A stretch of DNA of 64,000 nucleotides. Source: Pedobacter psychrotolerans. GTDB taxonomy: Bacteria; Bacteroidota; Bacteroidia; Sphingobacteriales; Sphingobacteriaceae. Below the pieces are notes generated by a model. It had not been told where the DNA came from. It saw only the letters and a list, made by a program, of their open reading frames with translations, and ran no database searches. Both the position numbers and the translations under genes were made by a program. Position 1 is the stretch's first letter. Every line of letters starts with the position of its first letter. The stretch is from positions 223,945 through 287,944 of the forward strand of contig NZ_SLWO01000001.1 in the NCBI RefSeq assembly GCF_004340665.1, given 5' to 3'. Below, in pieces: positions 18,811 through 26,451 of this stretch.

Positions 18811-19601
18811 TCAATGTTGTTGCCGTAGAGATTATTGTTTTTCATTTCAGGCATAACGGCCAGGTACGCACTATCTTCATTTAAGTAAGAAGAAGAGTAT
18901 TTTTCTGCAGATCTGTTAATGAAAAGTACACTACCTTCTCCAAGTGAAGAAATCAATGCATCAGCCAGTTCAGGAGAGACTGCAGGGCATCCCTGGCTTC
19001 TACCTAAGCGGCCTAAAGCAGCAATGGTACCTTCGCTTACATATGGAGCGCCATGAATCACGATAGAACGAAGTCTGGCGTTGTCATTAAAGCCAGGGTC
19101 CATGCCATCTAATTTTAATGAGCGGCCATGTGTACCCTGGTATTCCTCGCCGGTAACAAAAAATCCAATGCTGCTCGTAAACGAATCGTTTTGATTCGAA
19201 AACGTTACCGCCTGATCTTCACCACTTCGCTGTCCGTGGGCTACCCAAGTGTTCAGAACCACATCTTTTTGCTCAACGTTTAATACATATAGCCGCTTAT
19301 GGGTGCTGGGCTGGTCAAAATCAGCAATGGTTAAAAGTGCATGGTCAGAAAGCAGGCCAGCTTTCTTCAAATTATAAAAACCAGTAAGTGCTTTTTCAAA
19401 CACAGGAAAGGCAAGACCGGAATCTTTTAAATGTGCCGATTGGTAAAGTGATTTTGCATGATGGATATAGGCAGTTTCTAAGGAAGCTTCTTCCAAATTC
19501 TTTTGCGTAACCTTCCTAGTGTCGCTATTTTTCCATGAAGTAAAAACGGAGCAAGTTGCAATTAATAATAGACCGGAGATTCCCAAAACATAATTTCTCA
19601 T
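18807..19601 (-). CDS. Murein L,D-transpeptidase catalytic-domain family protein (YkuD_2 type)
   Basis: The 264-residue protein has an N-terminal hydrophobic segment (about 5-24, LGISGLLLIATCSVFTSW; C17 could be lipidated, but a signal anchor is equally possible). It then carries the YkuD_2 domain, recognised by LTIADFDQPSTHKRLYVLN, SSIGFFVTGEEYQGTHGRSL, IVIHGAPYVSE and the active-site segment GRSQGCPAVSPE. It is a different family from the YcbB-like protein encoded convergently and probably also acts on peptide stems of murein. The two genes share only their stop region (18807-18810) and have separate promoters. Confidence 0.88.
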   Translation of the reverse strand: MRNYVLGISGLLLIATCSVFTSWKNSDTRKVTQKNLEEASLETAYIHHAKSLYQSAHLKDSGLAFPVFEKALTGFYNLKKAGLLSDHALLTIADFDQPSTHKRLYVLNVEQKDVVLNTWVAHGQRSGEDQAVTFSNQNDSFTSSIGFFVTGEEYQGTHGRSLKLDGMDPGFNDNARLRSIVIHGAPYVSEGTIAALGRLGRSQGCPAVSPELADALISSLGEGSVLFINRSAEKYSSSYLNEDSAYLAVMPEMKNNNLYGNNID

Positions 19602-19838
19602 AGGCGATACGATTCTAATAATGATTTAAGTAGGTCTTTATTTATAGGCTTATAATTTTGTGGTGAACATAAATATACAAAAATGTTACATAGAAAGCAA
19701 ATTAAACTAGATATTTCAATACTGCTCATACCTAAATAAATAGTATTAAGCAATAATATTGGTGGAGTTCAAGTTGAATTAATTTTCCGATAAACCTTTT
19801 TCTATTCTTCCTGTTATTCATAAAAAAGCAATATTAAA

Positions 19839-20087
19839 ATGATTGAAAAGAAAGAACTTTTATCAGAAAATTTGAAAGACTTTATGGATTATTCTGTAGA
19901 TGTATTAAATGCTATGGATGGCGCTCCGGAGCATTCTGCGGCGCAGCAGGAAGTGGTAAGGGAAAAGATCCAAAATTTGAAAATATACCTGAGTCACCTG
20001 GAGACTTCTTATAATGAGAATACACCGCAGGTTAATACAGGCTCAGTAACTGGCGAGACACCTACCATCTCAGATATTGTTATTTAA
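19839..20087 (+). CDS. Small uncharacterised protein, 82 residues
   Basis: I do not recognise it. The first 60 residues are predicted helical and amphipathic (LKDFMDYSVDVLNAMDGA, AQQEVVREKIQNLKIYLSHLETSY). The end is a disordered T/S-rich tail (TGSVTGETPTISDIVI). No signal peptide. A strong hairpin lies 60 bases downstream, shared with the sigma factor gene on the other strand. It could be a small adaptor or coiled-coil protein, but nothing fixes this. Confidence 0.5.
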   Translation: MIEKKELLSENLKDFMDYSVDVLNAMDGAPEHSAAQQEVVREKIQNLKIYLSHLETSYNENTPQVNTGSVTGETPTISDIVI

Positions 20088-20148
20088 TCAATGGGCATTA
20101 CACCTAAAGAATTATAATACTCAAGGATTTTTAGTTTTTACTAAAAGA

Positions 20149-20189
20149 AAATCGGGCATATTGAATGATTTATTCAGTATGCCCGATTT
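20149..20189. terminator. Bidirectional hairpin terminator
   Basis: AAATCGGGCATA (20149-20160) pairs with TATGCCCGATTT (20178-20189), and the inner bases extend the stem to about 18 bp with one G-T pair and a 5-base loop. It separates the convergent small gene and the sigma factor gene. Confidence 0.85.
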
Positions 20190-20209
20190 GGAATTTAAGC
20201 TTTACCATT

Positions 20210-20713
20210 CTAATTGTATTGCTTAAGTAGCTTTTTTAATCTTAATCTGGCATGATGAATATAGGTTTTAACTGTACCCAATGGTAAATTTAGTTCGTCG
20301 GCAATTTCCTGATACTTATACCCTTCGAAATACCTGATAAAGGGTACGGAATAAATCTTAGGGAGGCTATTCAGTGCTTTCTTAATGTCGTCCATGGCAA
20401 AACTGGTTTCAGCACCATTAGCAGCAGCGCTATAAGTCATCTGACCTGCCGAAACTTCATCTTCACGAACTACCCGACTTCGGTGCCTAACGTTTTTATG
20501 ATAATTATTGATAAACGTATTTCGCATAATTACGAAAAGCCAGACTTTGGTGTTGGTTTGATAATCGCACCTGTAAGCAAAACGGGTAGCTTTAACAAGT
20601 GTATCCTGAACGAGGTCATTCGCATCGTCGAGGTCCTTGGTGAATTTAAGCGCATGCGAGATAAGTGATTTGGCATGTGCTTTCACGCTGATGGAAAATT
20701 CATTCTCTGTCAT
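20210..20713 (-). CDS. ECF-type RNA polymerase sigma factor
   Basis: The 167-residue protein has sigma region 2 (DLDDANDLVQDTLVKATRFAYRCDYQTNTKVWLFVIMRN, residues 25-70 in broad terms). Region 4 is residues 110-165, with the helix-turn-helix YQEIADELNLPLGTVKTYIHHARLRLKKLL. No anti-sigma gene is adjacent, unlike the sigma at 3017. This form resembles Bacteroidetes ECF sigmas that act in stress responses, but the regulon is not visible. It follows 330 bases without coding sequence. Confidence 0.88.
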   Translation of the reverse strand: MTENEFSISVKAHAKSLISHALKFTKDLDDANDLVQDTLVKATRFAYRCDYQTNTKVWLFVIMRNTFINNYHKNVRHRSRVVREDEVSAGQMTYSAAANGAETSFAMDDIKKALNSLPKIYSVPFIRYFEGYKYQEIADELNLPLGTVKTYIHHARLRLKKLLKQYN

Positions 20714-21028
20714 AGGTAAACTAGTTAAGATTTAATGAGGGTGATTGCGAAAACAACACCAAAGCTTTTAGGAGGGTTTTTGAATAAAAGGCAGAAATGC
20801 CTTAATGGGATAAAAACGGGTAAATATACTGATGGTACACAGGTATTTAATCTGTAACTATCGTAATTCTACCAATGATTTATATGAATGACAGGGGAAG
20901 TTTTTAACCGTAAAGGTTTTAAGTATGGATGTCTTTGATTGCGTAAGACACTTCTGGAATAAAAATAATTTATCCCAGAAAAATCATTGTATTGTTCTAG
21001 TTTATTGAAGTGCTTAGAAGGAAATTGT
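20714..21028. other. Non-coding interval
   Basis: No credible gene, repeat or RNA structure is seen here. CAAAGCTT at about 20759-20766 is a 7-of-8 match to a reverse-strand -7 box for the sigma factor gene. Confidence 0.5.
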
Positions 21029-21049
21029 AAAAAAAGAAGCTATGCTTCT
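21029..21049 (-). terminator. Rho-independent terminator of the Crp/Fnr gene
   Basis: On the reverse strand AGAAGC, a 3-base loop and GCTTCT are followed by a T-run. The stem begins inside the TAG stop codon of the regulator gene. Confidence 0.8.
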
Positions 21050-21668
21050 ATGTCATTTTTATAAGTCTGGTATCAAGCGCTTTATTTCTAATTCTGCTTA
21101 ATGTTTCCAAACGCATGACCAGGTAACTGGAAAGATAGCGCTGCGGGATCCGGTTCAAACCTGGATGGCTAGCTTCAAACTTTAAATATCTGCCCAAGGC
21201 GGATGGTATTCTAGCCAGAAGAGATCTTTCTAATGCCTCATGATAGCTTCTTTCCAGTAGTTTCCTGTTAATAATCTGTGTTTCCAAATAATTCTTGTTA
21301 AGGAAATCGATCAATTTATAAGGTATGCGAATGAGCTCGCAATCTTCCAATGCCTGCAAATATTCAATGGAGTAATTTGATTTATGCCCTGGTTTTTGCA
21401 TGGCTTCAATAAATTGATTTTCGAAAGCAAACCGGGTACTAATATCATTCTCTCCTTCCCTTATAAAAGCCCTCAAGAGGCCTTTAACCAAAAAGTAAAT
21501 GGAGTCATTGTTATCTATTGGAGAGAGTATGAATTTGTTTTTTTTAATTTGTAAGTGATCACAATTCTTTTTGTGATGGTTTATAAATGGCTCAGAAAGC
21601 GGATGAATTTGCGCTAAGTAATTAAAGAGCGGTTGTAAAAATAAATGATTTTCAGTATCTGCTTTCAT
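21048..21668 (-). CDS. Crp/Fnr family transcriptional regulator
   Basis: The 206-residue protein has a cyclic-nucleotide-binding-like beta-roll (about 30-125, with SIYFLVKGLLRAFIREGEN and QALEDCELIRIPYKLI). A linking helix follows, then a C-terminal winged helix (about 150-206, with LARIPSALGRYLKFEASHP, IPQRYLSSYLVMRLETLSRIR). No FNR-type cysteine cluster is present. The same overall plan is seen in the partial gene at 1-557. It is monocistronic with its own terminator. Its DNA target is unknown, but three FNR/CRP-like palindromes occur at 56102, 57140 and 58235; no direct link is shown. Confidence 0.88.
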   Translation of the reverse strand: MKADTENHLFLQPLFNYLAQIHPLSEPFINHHKKNCDHLQIKKNKFILSPIDNNDSIYFLVKGLLRAFIREGENDISTRFAFENQFIEAMQKPGHKSNYSIEYLQALEDCELIRIPYKLIDFLNKNYLETQIINRKLLERSYHEALERSLLARIPSALGRYLKFEASHPGLNRIPQRYLSSYLVMRLETLSRIRNKALDTRLIKMT

Positions 21669-21814
21669 ATGCTACATCTAATTGTTATGCTTATTGCAAA
21701 AAACAAATAAGTTTTAAATGCAATATCAAGCATCAAAGTTAATTTATATAGCTTGAGAAGCCATTTATAGTGGCTTATATCTCTCTAACCATTCAATCGT
21801 TATACGAATTGGTC

Positions 21815-23089
21815 TTAAGGAGAGCGATCAGCCTGGTTTTTTAAAAAATAATTGGTGGGCATAGCACCTTTCTCTTTCTTAAAAGCATTATAAAAAGTAG
21901 CCTGACTTTTAAAACCAGATTCCTTTGCCAAGGCTTCAATAGTCTTTTTTTCCCGCTGAAGTGGATACTCTTTTAGAAAGTGATCTATCCGATAACTATT
22001 AATCCAATCTCTGAAATTTTTTCCAATGTGGTTATTGATCACATATGAGCAATGGTGAACAGGTATATTTACCAGATTAGCCACATCAATGATCTGCAAA
22101 TCAGGCTGAAGATAAAGCTGCTCCTTTTCCATCGCATCCTTAATCAACACTGCGTAGAGCGATATTTGTTGAATGGGTAGGTTGAGTTTCTTTTGAGTAA
22201 GCGCTGTAACTTCTGGTGGAAGAATTCTCAGCGGCAATTGGTTATCATCTGATATAGGCTTAGGAACAGAACTCTTATTTAAGGTATCTTTTTGATTCCA
22301 ATCGGTGGCAACAAGCAGGTAACCATAAAAAAAGTGTGGATGGTGAAGCGCATACATGAGAATAACCAACAGTACTATACAATTTAAAATGATAAAAAAA
22401 GTATTGTAAATCGGGATATTCATACTCCTTAATACGATTGGAATTAAACTGGTTAACTGAAAAAATGTGGCTACCCGCAGCAGAAACAAAATCCAGTTTC
22501 TTCCAGGGTCATCTATATTTATTCGCTCACTTATTTTAGACCGGATAACAGCATACCAGCTGAGGGCGAGGTAGCTTATAATTAGGAGCGGCCGTACAAT
22601 ATATTGAAAATAGGACGGAAACAAGCCATTTTTAGCATGCAATGAAAGGTATCCATTTTCACAGAATTGTTTGGTAATAATATCCCAGTTAAGTGGAGCT
22701 AAGTGTGGCCATGGGATTACATGGATAACCGCCAATAGTGCTGGCAGGAAATGAAGCCATTCATCCCAGGCTAAAGTTTTACGATTGTGGATAAACCCCT
22801 TGATGTAGAGGTAAAAACAAGCTGGAGCTGCAAAATACAGGGGTACAAAGATTTGAAAAAGTAAAGGCAAAGAATTTTGATGACCCGAGATCATCAGGAG
22901 AGATGTTAAAATTTGCCCAAACCGGGCAAAGAATAAAGCCGATAGCAACATGTTTTGTCTTCTATTTCCTTTTTTTGCAAAAAACAAATGCACAGAAAAT
23001 AAAAGAAGAAAAAAACACGTAGTGCCAACTACGAAGTTTAACAGCTGCATATTTTTAACCGAAGATAAGACTTTGTTGTTGACTAACAT
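21815..23089 (-). CDS. Membrane-bound AraC-family transcriptional regulator
   Basis: The 424-residue protein has six or seven transmembrane helices in its first 250 residues (for example NFVVGTTCFFLLLFSVHLFF, LLALLFFAR-like helices, LPLLFQIFVPLYFAAPACFYLYI). A linker follows, then an AraC-type double helix-turn-helix at about 330-420 (VHHCSYVINNHIGKNFRDWINSYRIDHFL, TIEALAKESGFKSQATFYNAFKKEKGAMP). Regulators of this design are common in Bacteroidetes and may sense membrane or extracellular cues. Met14 is an alternative start. It lies just after the terminator of the exopolysaccharide locus and could regulate it, but no evidence shows that. Confidence 0.88.
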   Translation of the reverse strand: MLVNNKVLSSVKNMQLLNFVVGTTCFFLLLFSVHLFFAKKGNRRQNMLLSALFFARFGQILTSLLMISGHQNSLPLLFQIFVPLYFAAPACFYLYIKGFIHNRKTLAWDEWLHFLPALLAVIHVIPWPHLAPLNWDIITKQFCENGYLSLHAKNGLFPSYFQYIVRPLLIISYLALSWYAVIRSKISERINIDDPGRNWILFLLRVATFFQLTSLIPIVLRSMNIPIYNTFFIILNCIVLLVILMYALHHPHFFYGYLLVATDWNQKDTLNKSSVPKPISDDNQLPLRILPPEVTALTQKKLNLPIQQISLYAVLIKDAMEKEQLYLQPDLQIIDVANLVNIPVHHCSYVINNHIGKNFRDWINSYRIDHFLKEYPLQREKKTIEALAKESGFKSQATFYNAFKKEKGAMPTNYFLKNQADRSP

Positions 23090-23158
23090 GTGATATACCT
23101 TACTTATTTTAATTAGGCGTATAATTGCCTTAAATCTAGATTCGAGGTTTGTAAAAAC

Positions 23159-23186
23159 AAAAAAGCCACTTTATTGTGGCTTTTTT
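23159..23186 (-). terminator. Rho-independent terminator at the end of the exopolysaccharide locus
   Basis: An 11-bp A/T plus GCCAC stem with a 6-base loop and T-runs on both sides lies 20 bases past the last gene of the cluster (minus strand). Confidence 0.9.
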
Positions 23187-23205
23187 GTTAGTTTTTAAAT
23201 CAAAT

Positions 23206-23757
23206 TTAATGAAATATCCGGTCTCTGATTTTCACGGCTGGATTCCCTTGGTAAATACTGTATGCTGCAAGATCACCTATCGCCACACTACCCATACTTA
23301 GTATAGAGTGCGTATAAAACTTCACTCCTGGGCATACCGATGCCCTTGCACCAACCCAGGCACCATCTTCCAAAATAATAGGCGAAGTCATTAAATCGAA
23401 GCTTATTTTTTTATAGTTATGGTTGCCTGTCATCAGCATGGCTTGCTGAGAGATACAACAATGATTACCGATTTTTACCCAATCCAGGTTTTCAATATAA
23501 CAATCTGCCAGCCAGGAATAATCGCCAACTTCAAGTTTCCAGGGGTATTTAATCTGTATGCCTGGTTTAATGCGTACATCCTTGCCAATTTTAGCGCCAA
23601 ATGCCCTGAGAAAAAAAACAAGCATATTGCTAAAGGGTATCATTTTACTTCGGAAGAAAAACGCATCAGTAAAATACCAAAGCAACTGTTTCAAACCCGA
23701 AGCCCCGATTTGAAAATTTCCTGTATCAAAATTTTTCTGTAATTGTGTTTTTAACAA
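23206..23757 (-). CDS. WcaF-like sugar O-acetyltransferase (left-handed beta-helix)
   Basis: The 183-residue protein has hexapeptide repeats from about 70 to 170 (IGKDVRIKPGIQIKYPWKLEVGDYSWLADCYIENLDWVKIGNHCCISQ as a run of units; GAWVGARASVCPGV). It also has the acetyltransferase His segment around TGNHNYKK. The N-terminal helix and ending GNPAVKIRDR match the WcaF colanic-acid acetyltransferase group, which transfers acetyl from acetyl-CoA to a sugar or glycolipid in the cytoplasm. It is the last gene of the cluster, 68 bases after the exosortase gene; a 7-bp tandem repeat lies in that gap. Confidence 0.88.
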   Translation of the reverse strand: MLKTQLQKNFDTGNFQIGASGLKQLLWYFTDAFFFRSKMIPFSNMLVFFLRAFGAKIGKDVRIKPGIQIKYPWKLEVGDYSWLADCYIENLDWVKIGNHCCISQQAMLMTGNHNYKKISFDLMTSPIILEDGAWVGARASVCPGVKFYTHSILSMGSVAIGDLAAYSIYQGNPAVKIRDRIFH

Positions 23758-23780
23758 ACCTTTTTATTTAAATCTAATTT

Positions 23781-23837
23781 GACCTAAAGACTAAAGACTA
23801 AAGACTAAAGACTAAAGACTAAAGACTAAAGACTAAC
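23781..23837. repeat. Seven-base tandem repeat (GACTAAA)n
   Basis: About seven near-perfect copies of GACTAAA run from 23789 to 23837, with a degenerate unit before. The array overlaps the last codons and the TAG stop of the exosortase gene. The stop is formed within the first two units on the coding strand, so changes in copy number would not alter the protein unless nearly all units were lost. Confidence 0.9.
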
Positions 23838-24410
23838 TTTTCTAGTGTTCTTTTTGATCCAGATATAGAGCATGATAAATATAATGATATATACAATTAC
23901 ATTGAAGATCTCATGATGGTATTCAAAATAGTTACGCTGGCTCTGGAAGAAGGCAAATAGTACACCCAAACCCGCTATCCTCAGGATGTTTAAAATATAA
24001 ATGGTAATGAGTCCGATGAATAGCATTTTAAACGTTGATTTCCAAGGTGCAGGAAAAGCGAGTACAAAAGCTGCCAAAAAACTCATTACACCTAAACCCA
24101 GACAGGAATAATTGATTCTTAAATAGGGGCCATTGATAATTAAAACGTCCATTTCATTGTGAATGGCATAGAAACCAAATAATTTGATGATCCATACGGC
24201 AGGTTTAATCAGTGCACTTTTTAAACCTTGAATGTAATCGAAATGCTCGGCAATATAGGGGTTATAAAAACGCCCTGATGGCGTCATTACACTAAACATG
24301 AACAAATTTCCCTGACTAAACAGAATATACAGGATAAATAATATCACGATGAACTTGATGGCTTTTTTATCTGCTTGTTTTTTGGCTTCTATAGCGGTGG
24401 TGTCGTTCAT
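23826..24410 (-). CDS. Exosortase family protein (XrtY-like neighbourhood)
   Basis: From the ATG at 24410 (one base after the upstream TAA) the protein has 194 residues; an ATG at 24464 would overlap the previous gene by 53 bases. It is an integral membrane protein with about six helices. It carries the exosortase/archaeosortase triad: Cys103 in NYSCLGLGVMSFL, Arg144 in NILRIAG, and His165/166 in YHHEIFN. Exosortases are thought to cut tripartite C-terminal sorting signals and transfer the protein to a cell-envelope acceptor. The nearby Wzy-like gene and glycosyltransferase resemble the neighbourhood I associate with the Bacteroidetes exosortase called XrtY; this label is from memory. Candidate targets are the four genes at 56559-59887. 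The GACTAAA array provides its stop codon. Confidence 0.88.
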   Translation of the reverse strand: MNDTTAIEAKKQADKKAIKFIVILFILYILFSQGNLFMFSVMTPSGRFYNPYIAEHFDYIQGLKSALIKPAVWIIKLFGFYAIHNEMDVLIINGPYLRINYSCLGLGVMSFLAAFVLAFPAPWKSTFKMLFIGLITIYILNILRIAGLGVLFAFFQSQRNYFEYHHEIFNVIVYIIIFIMLYIWIKKNTRKVSL

Positions 24411-24411
24411 G

Positions 24412-25266
24412 TTACTGAATGATTTGTTTGTTTGTTCTACGAAGTTCATAAATTTTAGCATCAATCAAGAATCGAAACCAAAAGCACTGTAAAAAATGGA
24501 AGATCAAACCTCGCTTTCCATCTAAAAATCCTAAACGGAAGAAATATCGTACCAGAAAGTAAAGAACAGGTCTTACAAAAAGTGGGAGCCTTTCATACAA
24601 ATTTTTAAAATATCTTCTCCTTTGCATTGCATCCCCTTTTAATTTTCCTATAATGGTTTCAGTAGAAGAATTCGCGCTGTCAAATTGTTGGATAGATTCC
24701 AGTGTTGACCATTTGTCATGTCTTAAAGTAAAGGTGCTCAGAGATTCGGTAATTAAGTCAATTACGTCACCTTTAAGTTTAATCGTGTTGCCTTCTACCA
24801 AATAATGCTGATCATATAGTTTTTGTTCGCATTGTCCTTTACCCAGCCTGAAAGTCATGGCATGATAAGTAGGGTAGTGGCCACCATATTTGATCCATTT
24901 GCCCATGAACATGGTTTTTCTACTGGCTAAAAACCCATTTATATTTTCTAATTTTCCATTGCTCAGGTGATGGTGAACTTCTGCTTTAAATTCGTCTGTT
25001 AACCGCTGATCTGCATCCAGGTTCAAAACCCATTCAGTTTTTATAGGCAGGTTTTTTAATGACCAGTTGCGTTGCTGACTATAATTTTCGAAAGGGTGAT
25101 GAAAAACTTGTACCGGATATCTAGTTAAAATTTCTGGCGTCTGATCTGTTGAGCCGGAGTCGACGATGAAGATTTGTGCTGCAAAGTCTTTTACACTTTC
25201 TAAGCAGTCAACAATGTTGTTTTCTTCGTTAAAGGTTAGAATAATGACCGTGATTGGACTTTTCAA
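24412..25266 (-). CDS. Family 2 glycosyltransferase (WaaE/KdtX-like)
   Basis: The 284-residue enzyme opens with the GT2 Rossmann start PITVIILTFNEENNIVDCLESV, has IVDSGSTDQT and the DxD-type LNLDADQRL near residue 82. The later part (MFMGKWIKYGGHYPTYHAMTFRLGKGQCE) is typical of the lipopolysaccharide core WaaE group. It transfers a sugar from a nucleotide donor at the inner face of the membrane. The C-terminus is hydrophobic and basic, fitting membrane association. Its start overlaps the end of the upstream GT4 gene by 4 bases. Confidence 0.88.
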   Translation of the reverse strand: MKSPITVIILTFNEENNIVDCLESVKDFAAQIFIVDSGSTDQTPEILTRYPVQVFHHPFENYSQQRNWSLKNLPIKTEWVLNLDADQRLTDEFKAEVHHHLSNGKLENINGFLASRKTMFMGKWIKYGGHYPTYHAMTFRLGKGQCEQKLYDQHYLVEGNTIKLKGDVIDLITESLSTFTLRHDKWSTLESIQQFDSANSSTETIIGKLKGDAMQRRRYFKNLYERLPLFVRPVLYFLVRYFFRLGFLDGKRGLIFHFLQCFWFRFLIDAKIYELRRTNKQIIQ

Positions 25267-26447
25267 TTTGCCGTATTTTGATAAAGGTATAAATATTGTT
25301 GAACCAGAACAGCGTCCTTAAAATCATTTGCGATAACCGCTGGTGCTTGTGTGCGAATCAGATTTCGTTTTTCAGCATCTAAAATAGCATCGGAGATGGA
25401 TTGAACTATATCATTGGGATTTAAGGTGGTCACCCATCCCAATTGCTTTGTTTCAACATATGAAGATAAACCAACCTGATCTGATATTAAAACCGGAGTA
25501 CCTACGCTCAGGCTTTCAATTACTACATTAGCAAAATTCTCGTTATAAGATGTCAGTACGAGTAAGTCATGTTGCATCATCAGTTTATACTTTTCATCAT
25601 TAGAAACCTGGCTAACCCATTTAATTCGCCCATTAATTTTTAGGACATTTGCCTGCTTTTTTAAACTTGTTATATATTCACCTTCTCCTGTACCTGCTAT
25701 GGTTAAGGTAAATGGCATTTGAATTTTGGCCAAAGCATTAAAAAGTAGGGGCAGGCCTTTTTTTTCTTCAATCCGTGATAAGAAAATCATTTTAAAGGTA
25801 TCAACTGATTCTAGACTTACCTTATCCATGTGCAGTTTATCCAGATTGAAGATATTATCTGGAATATTTACAAGATTGGGGATAACGGTTATGGTTTTAG
25901 GTTGAATTATGCTTTGAATATTTTCTGTTTCTTGTGTACTGGTGGCATGGATATGGCAGTATTCTAAAAGGCGTTTTCCAATCAGGCGATGAAAAAAACT
26001 TTTGATAATGGCATGTCGGTTATTTTGACTGTAATCGGTGAGCATCCCTCTTGGCGACAGGACAACAGGAATGTTGTACCATTTTCCAATAAAGCAACTC
26101 AACACAGCTACTAAATTCCACCAAGCATGGATATGAATGATCAGTTTTTCATTTTCATACAGGGCTTGCTGAATCACATTTCTCAATTTTCTGAGCAAGC
26201 CTGGCGAGAAATGGCTGTGGTCTTTCGTCCATCTATCGAAATAAGTTACCCTAACACCATCAACTGTTATCGGTATTTTGGTTTCCACTAGTAATTCATC
26301 AGGTCCATTAGCCGTTGTGGTAAAGACTTCTAAATGGAGATCATGCGAATCGGCCATGATGGCTTCACAGAGTTTACTTACACTTTGGATAGGTCCACCA
26401 TAAATATAGGCGGGTTTGTAGGACGCTGTAATGTGAATAATTTTCAA
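25263..26447 (-). CDS. Family 4 glycosyltransferase associated with the exosortase/Wzy genes
   Basis: The 394-residue GT-B enzyme has the N-terminal segment YGGPIQSVSKLCEAIM and the C-terminal donor site with FLSRIEEKKGLPLL, IAGTGEGEYI and the E-x7-E motif in NENFANVVIESLSVGTPVL. It lies between the Wzy-like gene (5 bases apart) and the GT2 gene. This trio next to an exosortase resembles the set I recall as XrtY-associated genes; the assignment is from memory. It probably adds a sugar of the polymer or of the anchor glycan. Confidence 0.9.
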   Translation of the reverse strand: MKIIHITASYKPAYIYGGPIQSVSKLCEAIMADSHDLHLEVFTTTANGPDELLVETKIPITVDGVRVTYFDRWTKDHSHFSPGLLRKLRNVIQQALYENEKLIIHIHAWWNLVAVLSCFIGKWYNIPVVLSPRGMLTDYSQNNRHAIIKSFFHRLIGKRLLEYCHIHATSTQETENIQSIIQPKTITVIPNLVNIPDNIFNLDKLHMDKVSLESVDTFKMIFLSRIEEKKGLPLLFNALAKIQMPFTLTIAGTGEGEYITSLKKQANVLKINGRIKWVSQVSNDEKYKLMMQHDLLVLTSYNENFANVVIESLSVGTPVLISDQVGLSSYVETKQLGWVTTLNPNDIVQSISDAILDAEKRNLIRTQAPAVIANDFKDAVLVQQYLYLYQNTAN

Positions 26448-26451
26448 AAGA

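Noticed and set aside
21758..21776. Hairpin AAGCCA...TGGCTT after the AraC-type gene
   Set aside because: The stem is short and no T-run follows on the coding strand, so a terminator call is not supported.
23781..23837. Phase variation of the exosortase by the heptamer repeat
   Set aside because: The stop codon is formed within the first two repeat units, so copy-number change does not alter the protein.
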